Shown here: in pieces, positions 16,965 to 25,881 of the stretch
Numbering within the stretch: the first letter of the stretch is position 1
How the letters are laid out: each line of letters opens with the position of its first letter
DNA from: Bacillus sp. B15-48
GTDB lineage: Bacteria > Bacillota > Bacilli > Bacillales > Cytobacillaceae
Length of the DNA: 64,000 nt
Reading direction: 5' to 3'
Assembly: GCF_016879755.1 (NCBI RefSeq)
Contig: NZ_WOFU01000003.1
Span: 62,001 to 126,000, forward strand
Notes under the pieces: generated by a model
What the model was told of the DNA's origin: nothing
What the model saw: only the letters and a program-made list of their open reading frames with translations
Database searches by the model: none
Position numbers and translations under genes: made by a program

Positions 16965-17534
16965 ATGCACAGGAATGAACCAATTAAAGGGGAAAAAGTG
17001 TGCCTTGAGAGTATGGCTGAAACAGACTTACCTGAACTATGGACACTTATTTATAATCAAGAACAACCAGGCTGTTTAAAGTGGGACACTACGCATATTC
17101 CTGCTCAACATAAAGATTTTGAGAAGTTCCGTGATCAACAGTTAAATTTATTGAAACATGGCCTAGACAAACAGTTTCTTATAAAAACGAAAAAACAAAT
17201 CATTGGAGTTGTTTCATATGACTGGGAGCACGAATCTTCAAATTCTATTGAAGTCTGTATCAAAATATATAGAAAAGAATACTTGAAAAAGGATTTTGAA
17301 CTTGATGCGCTTAAAGCAACGATGAATTACTTATTTATGACAACTCAAATTCCACGAATTAGTTTATCGACATGGTCAGGAAACGATCAGCTACTAAATA
17401 TTGGAGAAGAACTTGGCTTAACCGTAGAAGGTGCTATTTGTAAAAATAGAGGTTATAACGGAAAATATTATGAAATTGTAAAAATGGGGATTTTACGAGA
17501 AGAGTGGGAAGAGAAATACCTTCAATTAACATAG
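16965..17534 (+). CDS. GNAT-family N-acetyltransferase
   Basis: A 189-residue protein of the RimJ/RimL-like GNAT type (N-terminal KGEKVCLESMAETDLPELW, a central IIGVVSYDW strand, and the late region NIGEELGLTVEGAICKNRGYNGKYY). The acetyl-CoA loop is poorly conserved. An upstream in-frame ATG (16944) was rejected because GGAGGTGA sits directly before the ATG at 16965. The substrate is unknown. It is monocistronic with a terminator. Confidence 0.75.
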   Translation: MHRNEPIKGEKVCLESMAETDLPELWTLIYNQEQPGCLKWDTTHIPAQHKDFEKFRDQQLNLLKHGLDKQFLIKTKKQIIGVVSYDWEHESSNSIEVCIKIYRKEYLKKDFELDALKATMNYLFMTTQIPRISLSTWSGNDQLLNIGEELGLTVEGAICKNRGYNGKYYEIVKMGILREEWEEKYLQLT

Positions 17535-17535
17535 A

Positions 17536-17578
17536 AAAAGATCAGCTATCTTATATTGATTCGCTGATCTTTTTTTTC
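17536..17578 (+). terminator. Intrinsic terminator after the GNAT gene
   Basis: AAAAGATCAGC pairs with GCTGATCTTTT around a loop and runs into TTTTTTT. It may serve nadE from the other side as well. Confidence 0.85.
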
Positions 17579-17590
17579 TTCAAAAAATAA

Positions 17591-18415
17591 CTAAAATTGC
17601 TTCCACCAATCATCGTATTTTGTAGCAGGCAGTTGTCGCTTATGTTGCGACGCTAGGAAACGTGCTTCAATCTTATTTGCAACTTCGGCATTAACCTTCT
17701 TACCTTCTAAGTAATCATCTAACTCTTCGTAAGAAATCCCAAGTTCCGTCTCATCTGCTTGACCAGGTTTTTGATCTAATAAATCGGCAGTCGGAATTTT
17801 TAAATATAATTTCTCATCCGCTCCAAGTTCTTTTAGCAATGCGCGCCCTTGACGTTTGTTTAATCCTGACAAAGGGAGGATATCAGCCCCTCCATCTCCA
17901 TATTTTGTGAAAAATCCTGATACCGCCTCAGCTGCATGATCCGTTCCAACGACGAGCAAACCATGTTCTCCTCCAATCGCGTATTGTGCGATCATCCTCA
18001 TTCTTGCTTTCACATTTCCCTTCTGATAATCACTTAAGAATTGATTCGAAATTCCATCGAATTCTGTATTAACGGCATCAACCGCTTCTTTAATATTGAA
18101 CACATACTCCCCATCTGCTTTTATAAATTTAAGAGCAGCCTGCGCATCATCCTCATCTTTTTGAATGCCATACGGCAAGCGGACTGCAACGAATTGCGCA
18201 TCATACCCTTCACTTCTTGCTTCTTCAACGGCAAGTTGAGATAATTTTCCGGCAAGAGTAGAATCCTGACCTCCACTTATCCCAAGGACATATCCTTTTG
18301 CACCTGATTTTTTCAAATAAGCTTTCAAAAAGTCGATGCGTTCCCGAACTTCTTGCTTAACATCAATAACCCGTTTCACTTTTAATTCTTTAATGATCTT
18401 TGTTTGTATACTCAT
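17591..18415 (-). CDS. nadE: NAD+ synthase, ammonia-dependent
   Basis: A 274-residue enzyme that amidates nicotinic acid adenine dinucleotide, the last step of NAD synthesis. The PP-loop SGGQDST (about residue 46) activates ATP, and [25 protein letters not shown]-type sequence follows, shown here only in part. No glutaminase domain is present, so it uses ammonia. The frame opens with GTG at 18424, but ATG at 18415 (MSIQTK) fits the GAGGTGG site and the B. subtilis start. It is divergent from racA. Confidence 0.97.
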   Translation of the reverse strand: MSIQTKIIKELKVKRVIDVKQEVRERIDFLKAYLKKSGAKGYVLGISGGQDSTLAGKLSQLAVEEARSEGYDAQFVAVRLPYGIQKDEDDAQAALKFIKADGEYVFNIKEAVDAVNTEFDGISNQFLSDYQKGNVKARMRMIAQYAIGGEHGLLVVGTDHAAEAVSGFFTKYGDGGADILPLSGLNKRQGRALLKELGADEKLYLKIPTADLLDQKPGQADETELGISYEELDDYLEGKKVNAEVANKIEARFLASQHKRQLPATKYDDWWKQF

Positions 18416-18654
18416 CAAATCCACCTCATATATATCATACTGAAAGTTTAATACTTTCTTGAATTACTTTCAAATTTATCCTTAGAATTGAATTGGAAAA
18501 TACACCTCGGCTTACAAAGTACCGTAAAATCGACACTAATCATGTGAAAAGAGTTAGATTACGACTATCTTTGGCGAACAAAAACTTGTTTTGTCATATG
18601 TACAGGATTTCCTATACTCGCAACGAATATAGTCAATATAAAGGAGGGATTTGC

Positions 18655-19167
18655 ATGAATACGAATGCAGTTGCGAAATTACTAGGAGTTTCTCCAAGCA
18701 CCATTCAACGCTGGGTAAAGCATGCTAACCTTAACATGAATAGGAATGAATTGGGTCATTTTATTTTTCGGGATGAAGACATTGAAGTGATGAAAAAAAT
18801 CCAAGAACAAATTAATAATGGAGTCCTCCTTCAAGATATCGCTGCTGCTGCAAAGAAGCAACGTCAAGCAACAATAAAAAAGGAAATTCAACCAGATTAC
18901 GAAAAATTACTAAACAAGATGAAAGATCTTGAAGCGCAAATTGAAAGGAAAGCTGACGAAATTGTCTCTTATCAGCTTCTTCAACACCGGAGGGAAATAG
19001 AAGATTTGAATGACAAAATTAAAACTCTGTCTGAACGAATTGAAATCCTTGAAGAGCAGAACACAAACTCAGCCTCGGTCGATTTGGTTGCGGCCGCTAC
19101 TGATGAAACTCATTTTTATAAAAAATTAAAGAAAAAGAATATCTTTAGTTCACTATTCGGGTTTTAA
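18655..19167 (+). CDS. racA: Chromosome-anchoring protein RacA
   Basis: A 170-residue protein. The N-terminal MerR-like helix-turn-helix (TNAVAKLLGVSPSTIQRWVKH) is followed by a coiled coil (about residues 80-140) and a basic C-terminal tip. In B. subtilis RacA tethers the origin region to the cell pole at entry into sporulation, through DivIVA. The frame is open further upstream, but AAGGAGGG lies right before this ATG. The length is close to that of the B. subtilis protein. Confidence 0.9.
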   Translation: MNTNAVAKLLGVSPSTIQRWVKHANLNMNRNELGHFIFRDEDIEVMKKIQEQINNGVLLQDIAAAAKKQRQATIKKEIQPDYEKLLNKMKDLEAQIERKADEIVSYQLLQHRREIEDLNDKIKTLSERIEILEEQNTNSASVDLVAAATDETHFYKKLKKKNIFSSLFGF

Positions 19168-19197
19168 CAAAGCACACCATAGATGATGTGCTTTGTT
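19166..19197. terminator. Bidirectional intrinsic terminator
   Basis: AACAAAGCACA pairs with TGTGCTTTGTT around a 10-base loop, between convergent racA and the channel gene. The racA stop codon overlaps its left edge. Confidence 0.85.
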
Positions 19198-19203
19198 TCT
19201 CTA

Positions 19204-20229
19204 CTAATTTATTCTTTTATATGTATCTTCATCGCAAATGACGTACATTTTTGCATCATCGGAGATTTCCTCTTTATGTCGACGAGCAATATCTAAACGA
19301 ACTCCATCTGATATTAAAATGGCTCCCTGTTCAAATAATTCTTGGGCAGCATCCTTAAAAGTAAGCCAATGCTCTTTTTTCCTTATCTCATAAAGGTTCT
19401 CCCCATCTTTCATACTTAACAGCTGTTCGAATAGCTTACTCGACCCATGATGAATGGCTGCTTGTGCAACTAATCTTGATAGGGAGTCATTAGACAAAAT
19501 GAATTCATCTACATTCGCATGTTCAAATAATGCCATGTGCTTTTCTTTTTTTATTTCAACGATCGTATGAATGCTTTTTTGATGTTTTTTTGATAGCTGT
19601 TCAACTCTTGATGCAATCAAAAGTGTCTTTCCATCTGCATACTCTGGATGGCTATTACCTTCATCAGAAAAAATAGCAACCGATTTGGCCTCGAGAATAT
19701 TAGCTTTCATAAGAACTTCCTCTTCAGCAGGATTTCCACTTATAAAATGAACCTTGTCATGTTGAATTGGTGAACGATCTCCACGTCCAACGATAACTAT
19801 TTCACAGTTTTCACCATTATTAAAGATTTCCTCAACAATACTCTCCATTTTATCTTTTGAAGAACCTATAAGAAGATAATGCTTTTTCCCTTTATATAGC
19901 AATCTCCCCGCCTCCTTCAACCTCTTATACACATTAAAGCCTTCAAAGATTTTCCCAACTAAAATCCCCATAGCCCCTATCCCAAATGTATAAATAAGTG
20001 CCATTGTAAAGATTTTCCCGAAATCACTTTTGGGATACATATCTCCATAACCAACGGTTACAAGGGTTGTCATCGTCCACCAAAGGGCGTCAATAAAACG
20101 TGGGAAGGTTTCTGACTCAATCCTTTTCATTAAAAAACTGCTTAGTAAAATTAAAATAATTGCCAACCATGCTGCTTGCCATAGACTAATGTGGATGAGT
20201 TTGAATAAAATACGACTTAATATCCCCAT
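19204..20229 (-). CDS. Two-TM potassium channel with RCK domain, YugO-like
   Basis: A 341-residue channel subunit. One N-terminal membrane helix, a pore loop with the K+ selectivity filter TVGYGD, a second helix (about residues 70-95), then a cytoplasmic RCK/TrkA-N-type regulatory domain (YLLIGSSKDK start). YugO of B. subtilis mediates K+ efflux and electrical signalling in biofilms; orthology is inferred from architecture and length. The ATG at 20229 is preceded by GAGG seven bases away. The upstream in-frame ATG at 20250 has no such site. Confidence 0.88.
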   Translation of the reverse strand: MGILSRILFKLIHISLWQAAWLAIILILLSSFLMKRIESETFPRFIDALWWTMTTLVTVGYGDMYPKSDFGKIFTMALIYTFGIGAMGILVGKIFEGFNVYKRLKEAGRLLYKGKKHYLLIGSSKDKMESIVEEIFNNGENCEIVIVGRGDRSPIQHDKVHFISGNPAEEEVLMKANILEAKSVAIFSDEGNSHPEYADGKTLLIASRVEQLSKKHQKSIHTIVEIKKEKHMALFEHANVDEFILSNDSLSRLVAQAAIHHGSSKLFEQLLSMKDGENLYEIRKKEHWLTFKDAAQELFEQGAILISDGVRLDIARRHKEEISDDAKMYVICDEDTYKRIN

Positions 20230-20405
20230 TCCTTTTCCTCTTTCTAACATATTAGCGAATTAACATCTAATATTTTCGTTTATGTATACATTTTAAACAT
20301 AAAAGAACATTGTTTATACATTCTTACAGAGCTTCCCTATCTTTTACTAAACAAAATAAAAGAACGGAAATGGAACAACTCCCGTCCAACTCAAATTTGT
20401 ATCGA

Positions 20406-20942
20406 TTACTTTGTAAATCGATTTGCATAACTTGAGGCCACAAAAGCATCAGGCTTTATTTTCGGTTCAACACCGACGGATTCAAGTCTTAAAACCATTT
20501 CTGTTACAAACTCTCTTGTTTTATTTCTTTTTCCAGTTCCTATATCGAGATGGCCTTCCATCGTAAAGGACGCTCCTTTATAAATATACGGGAGAACCAC
20601 TTCAATCATTTCGTTTTTACGTTCTTCCGTAAACAAATAAACAATCTCTTCTGTAAGTGATGTTTCCATACTGATTCGTTCGTGTAACTGAAGCATCTTT
20701 TTTGGAATAATGGCTCTTCTAATACATGCCCATGCTCCTTTTCCCTGATTTTGAATGACAACCCCTGTAATAAAAATAGTCCTGTCCATATGCACTTGGG
20801 AGTCGGTCCCAACCATTAACCGGTAGTTTCCGTTTGGCCTCCTTTTCATAAATTTTATTATCCTCTCAAACACATGCTCAAAAGTCATCTTCCGCTCTTG
20901 TAAGTTTTGAAATATAAATCCGTCTTCTTTATGAATATCCAC
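20406..20942 (-). CDS. YkuK family protein (RNase H-like fold)
   Basis: A 178-residue protein matching the conserved Bacillus YkuK/DUF458 family: YRLMVGTDSQVH, then ITGVVIQNQGKGAWACIRR, and PDAFVASSYANRFTK at the end. The family has an RNase H-like fold by comparison, but no activity is established. It lies alone, upstream of the channel gene on the same strand. Confidence 0.85.
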   Translation of the reverse strand: MDIHKEDGFIFQNLQERKMTFEHVFERIIKFMKRRPNGNYRLMVGTDSQVHMDRTIFITGVVIQNQGKGAWACIRRAIIPKKMLQLHERISMETSLTEEIVYLFTEERKNEMIEVVLPYIYKGASFTMEGHLDIGTGKRNKTREFVTEMVLRLESVGVEPKIKPDAFVASSYANRFTK

Positions 20943-21101
20943 TTGTTATCACCACATTATTTGGAGTTAACCATAGACAAAAAACAATCGATACCATATT
21001 ATATTGATGAATAAAGGAAAATTGTCTTTTTCAGAAAATTTCGCGTGTCAAGATGATATGCAGTTACGCATTATACCTGTAATTATTGGAGTGGATGTAC
21101 C

Positions 21102-21491
21102 ATGAAGAGAATTATTTTATTTGATGGAGAATGCCTTTTTTGTGATTATAGTGTTCAATTTATCATCAAAAGAGATATACATGCATTTTATAAGTTTGCA
21201 TCGTTGCAAAGTAAAATTGGGAAACAGATACGAAGAGATTACAAAATTCCTGAAAACTTAGATAGTTTAGTGCTTATAGAAGATCAATCCTATTACATAA
21301 AATCAACAGCTGCACTCCGAATCTGCAGGAAATTAACAGGGATATGGAAGCTCTTTTACGCGCTCATTTTCATTCCCACGCCGATTCGGAATCGCATTTA
21401 TGATATTGTTGCGAAAAACAGATATAAATGGTTTGGAAAAAAAGGAAATTGTGAACTACCAACACCAGAAGTAAGAGGGCGCTTTCTTTAA
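21102..21491 (+). CDS. Thiol-disulfide oxidoreductase-like DCC family protein, YuxK-like
   Basis: A 129-residue protein of the DUF393 family. The family's DxxCxxC signature is present near the N-terminus as FDGECLFCDYSV, followed by FASLQS and a late YRWF-type tail (YKWFGKKGNCELP). Predicted thioredoxin-like redox function; the partner is unknown. It is a single gene, convergent with the VOC gene. Confidence 0.88.
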   Translation: MKRIILFDGECLFCDYSVQFIIKRDIHAFYKFASLQSKIGKQIRRDYKIPENLDSLVLIEDQSYYIKSTAALRICRKLTGIWKLFYALIFIPTPIRNRIYDIVAKNRYKWFGKKGNCELPTPEVRGRFL

Positions 21492-21502
21492 TTATAAGAA
21501 AC

Positions 21503-21535
21503 AAATATAGCTACCTTGTATAGGTAGCTATATTT
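21503..21535. terminator. Bidirectional intrinsic terminator
   Basis: A 13-base perfect stem, AAATATAGCTACC with GGTAGCTATATTT, around a 7-base loop between convergent genes. It overlaps the stop codon of the VOC gene. Confidence 0.8.
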
Positions 21536-21896
21536 GATACACACCTAATTGATTCCCATCAAGATCAACAAAGGTAAAGAATTTTTTATTTTCTTTATAG
21601 TTAATCGGATAAACCTTCACACCACGATCAACTAGTAATTTGTATGTTTCTTCAATATTTTCTGACTGAAAATAATAAAAACTCTCACCCTTACGTTTTG
21701 TCGTCTTTTCATCCTTCGAAGTATAGACAAGACAAATGATCACTTGAGGGTCATTTTCAACCCTTAACCTTGCACCTTGATTCTCAAAATAGATTAGCTT
21801 ACAGCCAAGTTTTTCTTTATACCATCTAGCAGATGTTTTCGGGTCATGAACAGGGATAGAAACCCCCTCCATTTCCTTAAATAACTGTGCGATCAT
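21528..21896 (-). CDS. VOC family (glyoxalase-like) protein
   Basis: A 122-residue, two-module vicinal-oxygen-chelate fold (IPVHDPKTSARWYKEKLGCKL at the start, FTFVDLDGNQLGVYQI at the end). Metal ligands are plausible at His18 and the C-terminal region, but the family covers many reactions (glyoxalase, dioxygenase, antibiotic binding), so the substrate is not predicted. It is monocistronic. Confidence 0.8.
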   Translation of the reverse strand: MIAQLFKEMEGVSIPVHDPKTSARWYKEKLGCKLIYFENQGARLRVENDPQVIICLVYTSKDEKTTKRKGESFYYFQSENIEETYKLLVDRGVKVYPINYKENKKFFTFVDLDGNQLGVYQI

Positions 21897-22012
21897 TCCA
21901 TTCTCCCCTTATAAAGTGTTTTTCCATATTTATATTCGCTTTATCAAGGAGAAATAAGGGGGAATTTTAAAAAAGATTTTTAAGGACTAAAAATTAAAAT
22001 ATAACCATACAT

Positions 22013-22705
22013 TTATTTTTCAACATACTCTAAGTAAACATTCCCCTCGTTAATAGTCGTTCCATTCGGGACTTGTAAATATATGATTGTTTCTCCACTG
22101 CTAAATGAGTGATTCACAAACATCTTCTCTCCAGTAAATTGCCTAATCGGTTGGCTATCCGTAACGATGGACAACCGCAGCTCTTGAAAGATTGGGATAA
22201 TCGTTACAGTTTCCCCAACTAACTCAACTTTATAAGGTTTTAGTTTATCAGAAAAATCAATACCATCAATGATTAAACCATTTGCATAAACATAGGCATC
22301 AACCTTCGAGTCATCTATATTTTTTTCTTCAACAACCACTTGCGGCCAGTTTTCTCCTTTAGAAACAATCGTCAATTCCTTGCTTTGATAATCAGGAAAA
22401 CTGACCTCATTTTTTAAATACATTGGGTCTATCTCTTTGATATCTCCCTTTCTTGCTTTTCCATAAAGTCCATTCATTCTTTCGTCTACTTCCTTCTGCG
22501 TAAGTCTTTCCATACTTATTAATTCACTCGAAGTAAACGGCACAGCGATCGTAGCCACTAGCAAAATGCCAATATAACTGAAAAGTAAGACATGAGTAAT
22601 CTTCATTGTCATATTCTTTTTCCCGACCTTAAACATTAGAAAATAAAACAAACCTAGGAAAACAAGAATGATCAACGGAAGAAAGATTGTTAAGACCATC
22701 ACCAT
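22013..22705 (-). CDS. Membrane protein of the second GntR/ABC operon
   Basis: A 230-residue protein with two hydrophobic segments at the N-terminus (about residues 5-25 and 40-60) and a hydrophilic remainder that is probably extracytoplasmic. I do not recognise a family. Its ATG overlaps the last base of the permease gene (TAATG-type coupling), so it is the fourth gene of the gntR-ATPase-permease operon and probably an accessory subunit of the transporter. Confidence 0.7.
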   Translation of the reverse strand: MVMVLTIFLPLIILVFLGLFYFLMFKVGKKNMTMKITHVLLFSYIGILLVATIAVPFTSSELISMERLTQKEVDERMNGLYGKARKGDIKEIDPMYLKNEVSFPDYQSKELTIVSKGENWPQVVVEEKNIDDSKVDAYVYANGLIIDGIDFSDKLKPYKVELVGETVTIIPIFQELRLSIVTDSQPIRQFTGEKMFVNHSFSSGETIIYLQVPNGTTINEGNVYLEYVEK

Positions 22706-23451
22706 TAACGTCTCACCTCCAAGCGATTCAAAACACTAATTGCTGCAAAAAATAAAACTGCAGTCGTTATCAACGTCTTGATTACAAAAAAGAAAAGCGT
22801 GGACTCCATAACAAAGAACTGAAAAACATTTGATAAAATCGGTTGTCTAAATGCATTCCCTTCAAAAAATAAGAGTCCGATAAAAAGGATTGGAAAAAGA
22901 ACAACAAAAAGTTTATTCACTTGAATCATCGTTCCGATAAAATAGCCGATGGAACTGACTAAAAACAGGTACAAAAACGAAACGATAAACCCAAGGATAA
23001 AATGGTGAAGTTGAGTAGTACTCAAGTAATATAATTGCTCATCAAAAAAAAGATGTGATAACAGCTGTATTGTGTTGCTTGATAACATAACAGTAAATCC
23101 ACCTAAAATGCTTGTCGTCACTAAAAAAAGCATATTAGAGAGACTGCTACTCAAGCGATTGCTCACAAACGAAAAATCATGATTTCGATAAGGTTTCGTT
23201 GTAATCGTAATCGCAGTGACAAATGACCAAATGATTGTAAAGATAAACACAATATCTGAAGAGTAATATTTTACATTTACACTATATTCCATTCCACCGA
23301 TTCCAGATGAGCCGACTCCAGCGAAAGAAAATAGAATCGCTAATATTTGAATACCGACAAGTGAACTAAACGAATCAATATTTGCTTTTAACTTATGAAA
23401 ATACTGTTTTTTAACCGTATCTGTTAGACTAGTTGTTGTTAAAGACATCAT
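22705..23451 (-). CDS. ABC transporter permease-like membrane protein
   Basis: A 248-residue protein with about six hydrophobic segments and no conserved catalytic motif, consistent with an ABC-2-type permease. The start overlaps the ATPase 3' end by 23 bp. It probably forms the channel for the ATPase encoded at 23429-24331. The substrate is unknown; bacteriocin or cell-envelope stress export is usual for such GntR-linked transporters. Confidence 0.75.
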   Translation of the reverse strand: MMSLTTTSLTDTVKKQYFHKLKANIDSFSSLVGIQILAILFSFAGVGSSGIGGMEYSVNVKYYSSDIVFIFTIIWSFVTAITITTKPYRNHDFSFVSNRLSSSLSNMLFLVTTSILGGFTVMLSSNTIQLLSHLFFDEQLYYLSTTQLHHFILGFIVSFLYLFLVSSIGYFIGTMIQVNKLFVVLFPILFIGLLFFEGNAFRQPILSNVFQFFVMESTLFFFVIKTLITTAVLFFAAISVLNRLEVRR

Positions 23452-24331
23452 CGATCCCCCCCTTTGCTTCTCCCGTTAAATAAACAAATAGATCACTGGA
23501 GCGAACAGGAAGTATTTCTAAACCTGCCTGATAAGCTCCGCGCAAGTCTGTTTCCGATAAATCATTTTTTACGACTGCATACAACGTATGAACCCCCACC
23601 TCATTTTCATGAAAGATTTTGCGCCCCTTTGTCACTTTCAATACCGCTTCTGTGTCACCTTTAATGCCAATCGCCCATCCTTTTAATTCGGAAATTGGCA
23701 AATGCAGCATTTTTTTCCCTTCATTAATGAGCAATACATCTTCTAATAAATCCTCAACTTCATCAACATGATGACTTGATAAGATAATTGTCCTTGGATA
23801 AGCAATATAGTCCTTTAACAGCGCTCGATAAAAATCTTTTCTAACCGCTTCATCCATTCCGGTAGTAGGTTCGTCAAATATTGTTAATGGACACCGGGAA
23901 GCTAACCCAATGATCATATTAAATGTACTTGTTTTTCCTTTTGACAGTCGGTTATGATAGCCTTTCTCATCAAAAGAAAAATAGTTAAATAAACCTCTTG
24001 CTAATTTTTCATCCCAATTTGGATAAAAACGTCTAGCTTCTATTAATAATTCTCCAAGCTGAAGTGCAGGGGGAAAACTCATTTGGTCATCAACGAAGAC
24101 GGAATTAACCGAAACATTCAAACTATTAAATGGTCGTTCGGAAAACACATTGATTTGTCCTGAAGATTCTTTAATAAAACCAGAAATTATTTTAAGTAAA
24201 GTTGTCTTCCCTGCGCCATTACGACCAATTAGTCCGGTAATTGTGTTTTCCTCGATTGAAAACGAAAGGTTTGATAATACTTCTTTCTTAAAATACTTTT
24301 TTGTTAAATTCGAGCATTCGATCACCTTCAT
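23429..24331 (-). CDS. ABC transporter ATP-binding protein
   Basis: A 300-residue ABC ATPase. Walker A is GRNGAGKTT (about residues 36-44), Walker B is LTIFDEPTTGMD, and the switch histidine is in SSHHVDEVED. As in the first operon (2580-3482) the signature is degenerate (RLSKGKTSTFN), so the two ATPases are probably of the same subgroup. It overlaps the regulator gene by 4 bp (ATGA). Confidence 0.9.
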   Translation of the reverse strand: MKVIECSNLTKKYFKKEVLSNLSFSIEENTITGLIGRNGAGKTTLLKIISGFIKESSGQINVFSERPFNSLNVSVNSVFVDDQMSFPPALQLGELLIEARRFYPNWDEKLARGLFNYFSFDEKGYHNRLSKGKTSTFNMIIGLASRCPLTIFDEPTTGMDEAVRKDFYRALLKDYIAYPRTIILSSHHVDEVEDLLEDVLLINEGKKMLHLPISELKGWAIGIKGDTEAVLKVTKGRKIFHENEVGVHTLYAVVKNDLSETDLRGAYQAGLEILPVRSSDLFVYLTGEAKGGIDDVFNNN

Positions 24332-24705
24332 AATCCAACCTCCTCATTGTTCACTTCGATGATCATCTCTATTAATTCATTTTTACTTATTTGCAGTCGA
24401 TTTGCTTCTTGAACCAGCTCATGTACTAACACCTTCAATGTTTGATTTTTCCGTTTATTTACGATTATCTCCTTCGCTTGGTCGGTAACAAACATACCTA
24501 AACCCCGTTTCTTAAATAAAATTTTTTCCTCGACTAAAAGATTTAGTCCTTTTGCTGCCGTTGCCGGATTTATTGTGTACATTTCTGCCAATTGGTATTG
24601 AGAGTAAACTTTCTGATTCGCCTGAAAATGACCGCTTAATATTTCCGATTCCACCCACTCGGCAATTTGTACATAAATAGGCTTCGTACTATTCGGGTTA
24701 AGAAT
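24328..24705 (-). CDS. GntR-family regulator with probable ATT start codon
   Basis: A 125-residue YtrA-type regulator: the winged helix (TKPIYVQIAEWVESEIL, QYQLAEMYTINPATAAKGL) and a short helical tail. The frame is open upstream to a TTG at 24777, but that TTG is part of the -35 box of a strong promoter and cannot be translated. There is no ATG, GTG or TTG between the promoter and the conserved domain. The only good ribosome site, GGAAGGGGG (24714-24722), is followed eight bases later by ATT (24705), or five bases later by ATC (24708). A non-canonical start, as in infC, is the best reading. It probably autoregulates the four-gene operon. Confidence 0.75.
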   Translation of the reverse strand: MLNPNSTKPIYVQIAEWVESEILSGHFQANQKVYSQYQLAEMYTINPATAAKGLNLLVEEKILFKKRGLGMFVTDQAKEIIVNKRKNQTLKVLVHELVQEANRLQISKNELIEMIIEVNNEEVGL

Positions 24706-24731
24706 GATCTTCGCCCCCTTCCGGTATAGTG

Positions 24732-24777
24732 CATTACTGTTGTAATGTAGTATATAATGTTTTCCCAAAAATTTCAA
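24732..24777 (-). promoter_or_regulatory. Promoter and operator of the second GntR/ABC operon
   Basis: On the minus strand TTGAAA (24772-24777), a 17-base spacer and TATACT (24749-24754) form a near-consensus promoter. The perfect palindrome CATTAC-N4-GTAATG (24732-24747), extended imperfectly to 13-base arms, lies at the expected transcription start. A GntR repressor bound there would block initiation. Confidence 0.75.
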
Positions 24778-24795
24778 TGGTTAATTGTCACAAGC

Positions 24796-24826
24796 AAAAA
24801 AACAGCCGATAAAAAAGGCTGTTTTT
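24796..24826 (-). terminator. Intrinsic terminator of the globin gene
   Basis: On the minus strand AAAACAGCC ... GGCTGTTTT followed by TTTTGCTTG; it separates the globin gene from the downstream GntR operon. Confidence 0.85.
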
Positions 24827-24895
24827 AAATGAGTTAATAAATGTTATTTAGTACAAAAATATAGGTGGTGCTGAGATAACTCTTCTTTAATCATT

Positions 24896-25258
24896 TTATT
24901 TATAAAGGATGTCTTCCCTAAGTGAAGCCACTTTAGTTATAGCTGTGTCTATGTCCGCTTCATTCACTCCAAAATGTGCCAATGCAGCATGGAGGTGATT
25001 GGCAATTGCATTAAAGTGTTCTGGCTGTAAGTTCATTCCTTCATGTGCCTTCGCCATTGATTTACCAGAATATTGATTTGGGCCGCCTAGTGCAAAACTA
25101 ATAAATTTTGTTTGATGTCGACGTTGTTTTTCCATATCCGTTTGATCAAAAAATTGATTCACAGTTTCATCTTTTAAAACTAACTCTTTGTAAAAATAAT
25201 CTACCACCTTTTCAATTGCTTCTTCTCCGCCAACCTTTTCATAAATGGTTTGTTCCAT
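24896..25258 (-). CDS. Group I truncated hemoglobin
   Basis: A 120-residue 2-on-2 globin: IYEKVGGEEAIEKVVDYFY at the N-terminus, then QRRHQTKFISFALGGPNQYSG-type E-helix sequence, then the proximal histidine region AHEGMNLQPEHFNAI. Such heme proteins bind O2 or NO. The frame is open to 25309, but the ATG at 25258 (MEQTIYEK) has GGGAGGAT seven bases upstream and matches the usual length. It is monocistronic. Group I rather than the YjbI-type group II is judged from the sequence pattern only. Confidence 0.9.
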   Translation of the reverse strand: MEQTIYEKVGGEEAIEKVVDYFYKELVLKDETVNQFFDQTDMEKQRRHQTKFISFALGGPNQYSGKSMAKAHEGMNLQPEHFNAIANHLHAALAHFGVNEADIDTAITKVASLREDILYK

Positions 25259-25422
25259 AATTTTATCCTCCCAATATTTAATTACAGAGGTATTATTTAC
25301 CGTAGCCAAATTATTTATCCACCAAAAGCTTTCGGCTCAAATATTTTTATGATTAAACACAATAAAACAATACGAAAAAATATATCCACAAGGAAGTATT
25401 TTCACGTACCAACATTAATTGC

Positions 25423-25450
25423 AAAAAACCCTTCCACTAATGCGAAGGGT
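25423..25450 (-). terminator. Intrinsic terminator of the small membrane-protein gene
   Basis: On the minus strand ACCCTTC ... GAAGGGT is followed by TTTTTT. The hairpin overlaps the end of the gene. Confidence 0.8.
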
Positions 25451-25685
25451 CTTTCCGATACTTTCTAATCAAAGAGAAAAACTTCGATTTAATAATTGTC
25501 ACTAATTTCATTTGCCCAATAATGGTCCGTATTTTCAAGAAAAATTCGCTTGCCTTCCCCCAACGTATTCCTTCTTTCATCCCACCAGGAGCATTCATGT
25601 ATCTTTTCCAAAAAAACTGGGTCATTTCTTCAATGACAAGTAGTAAAATAAATGGTGAGAGAGCGATAATGATCCAAATTAACAT
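25437..25685 (-). CDS. Small membrane protein of unknown function
   Basis: An 82-residue protein with one N-terminal hydrophobic segment (MLIWIIIALSPFILLLVIEE) and a basic cytoplasmic tail. The ATG at 25685 was chosen because AAAGGGGATG lies just before it; the frame is open a little further upstream without a site. I do not recognise a family. It stands alone with its own terminator. Confidence 0.65.
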   Translation of the reverse strand: MLIWIIIALSPFILLLVIEEMTQFFWKRYMNAPGGMKEGIRWGKASEFFLKIRTIIGQMKLVTIIKSKFFSLIRKYRKDPSH

Positions 25686-25856
25686 GATACATCCCCTTTC
25701 AACGGTCAGAGTCCTCCTCAAAATATATGAGACTACTACATTATTTCATTCGTATATATCAAATTATGACCGTCATGTTCTCACAATTTCCTCATTATTG
25801 AGTTATTCGACAAATTGAAAGAAAATCCCTTTTATTTCTAAAAAAAGCGAAGAAAA

Positions 25857-25881
25857 AAACGCCATTTCGGCGTTTTTTTAC
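25857..25881 (-). terminator. Intrinsic terminator of the small gene at 25878
   Basis: On the minus strand AAAAACGCC ... GGCGTTTTTTT with a 5-base loop and a long T-run. Confidence 0.85.

Noticed and set aside
18493-18654. Upstream extension of racA
   Set aside because: A strong AAGGAGGG site and the conserved HTH start at 18655; the extension has no conserved sequence.
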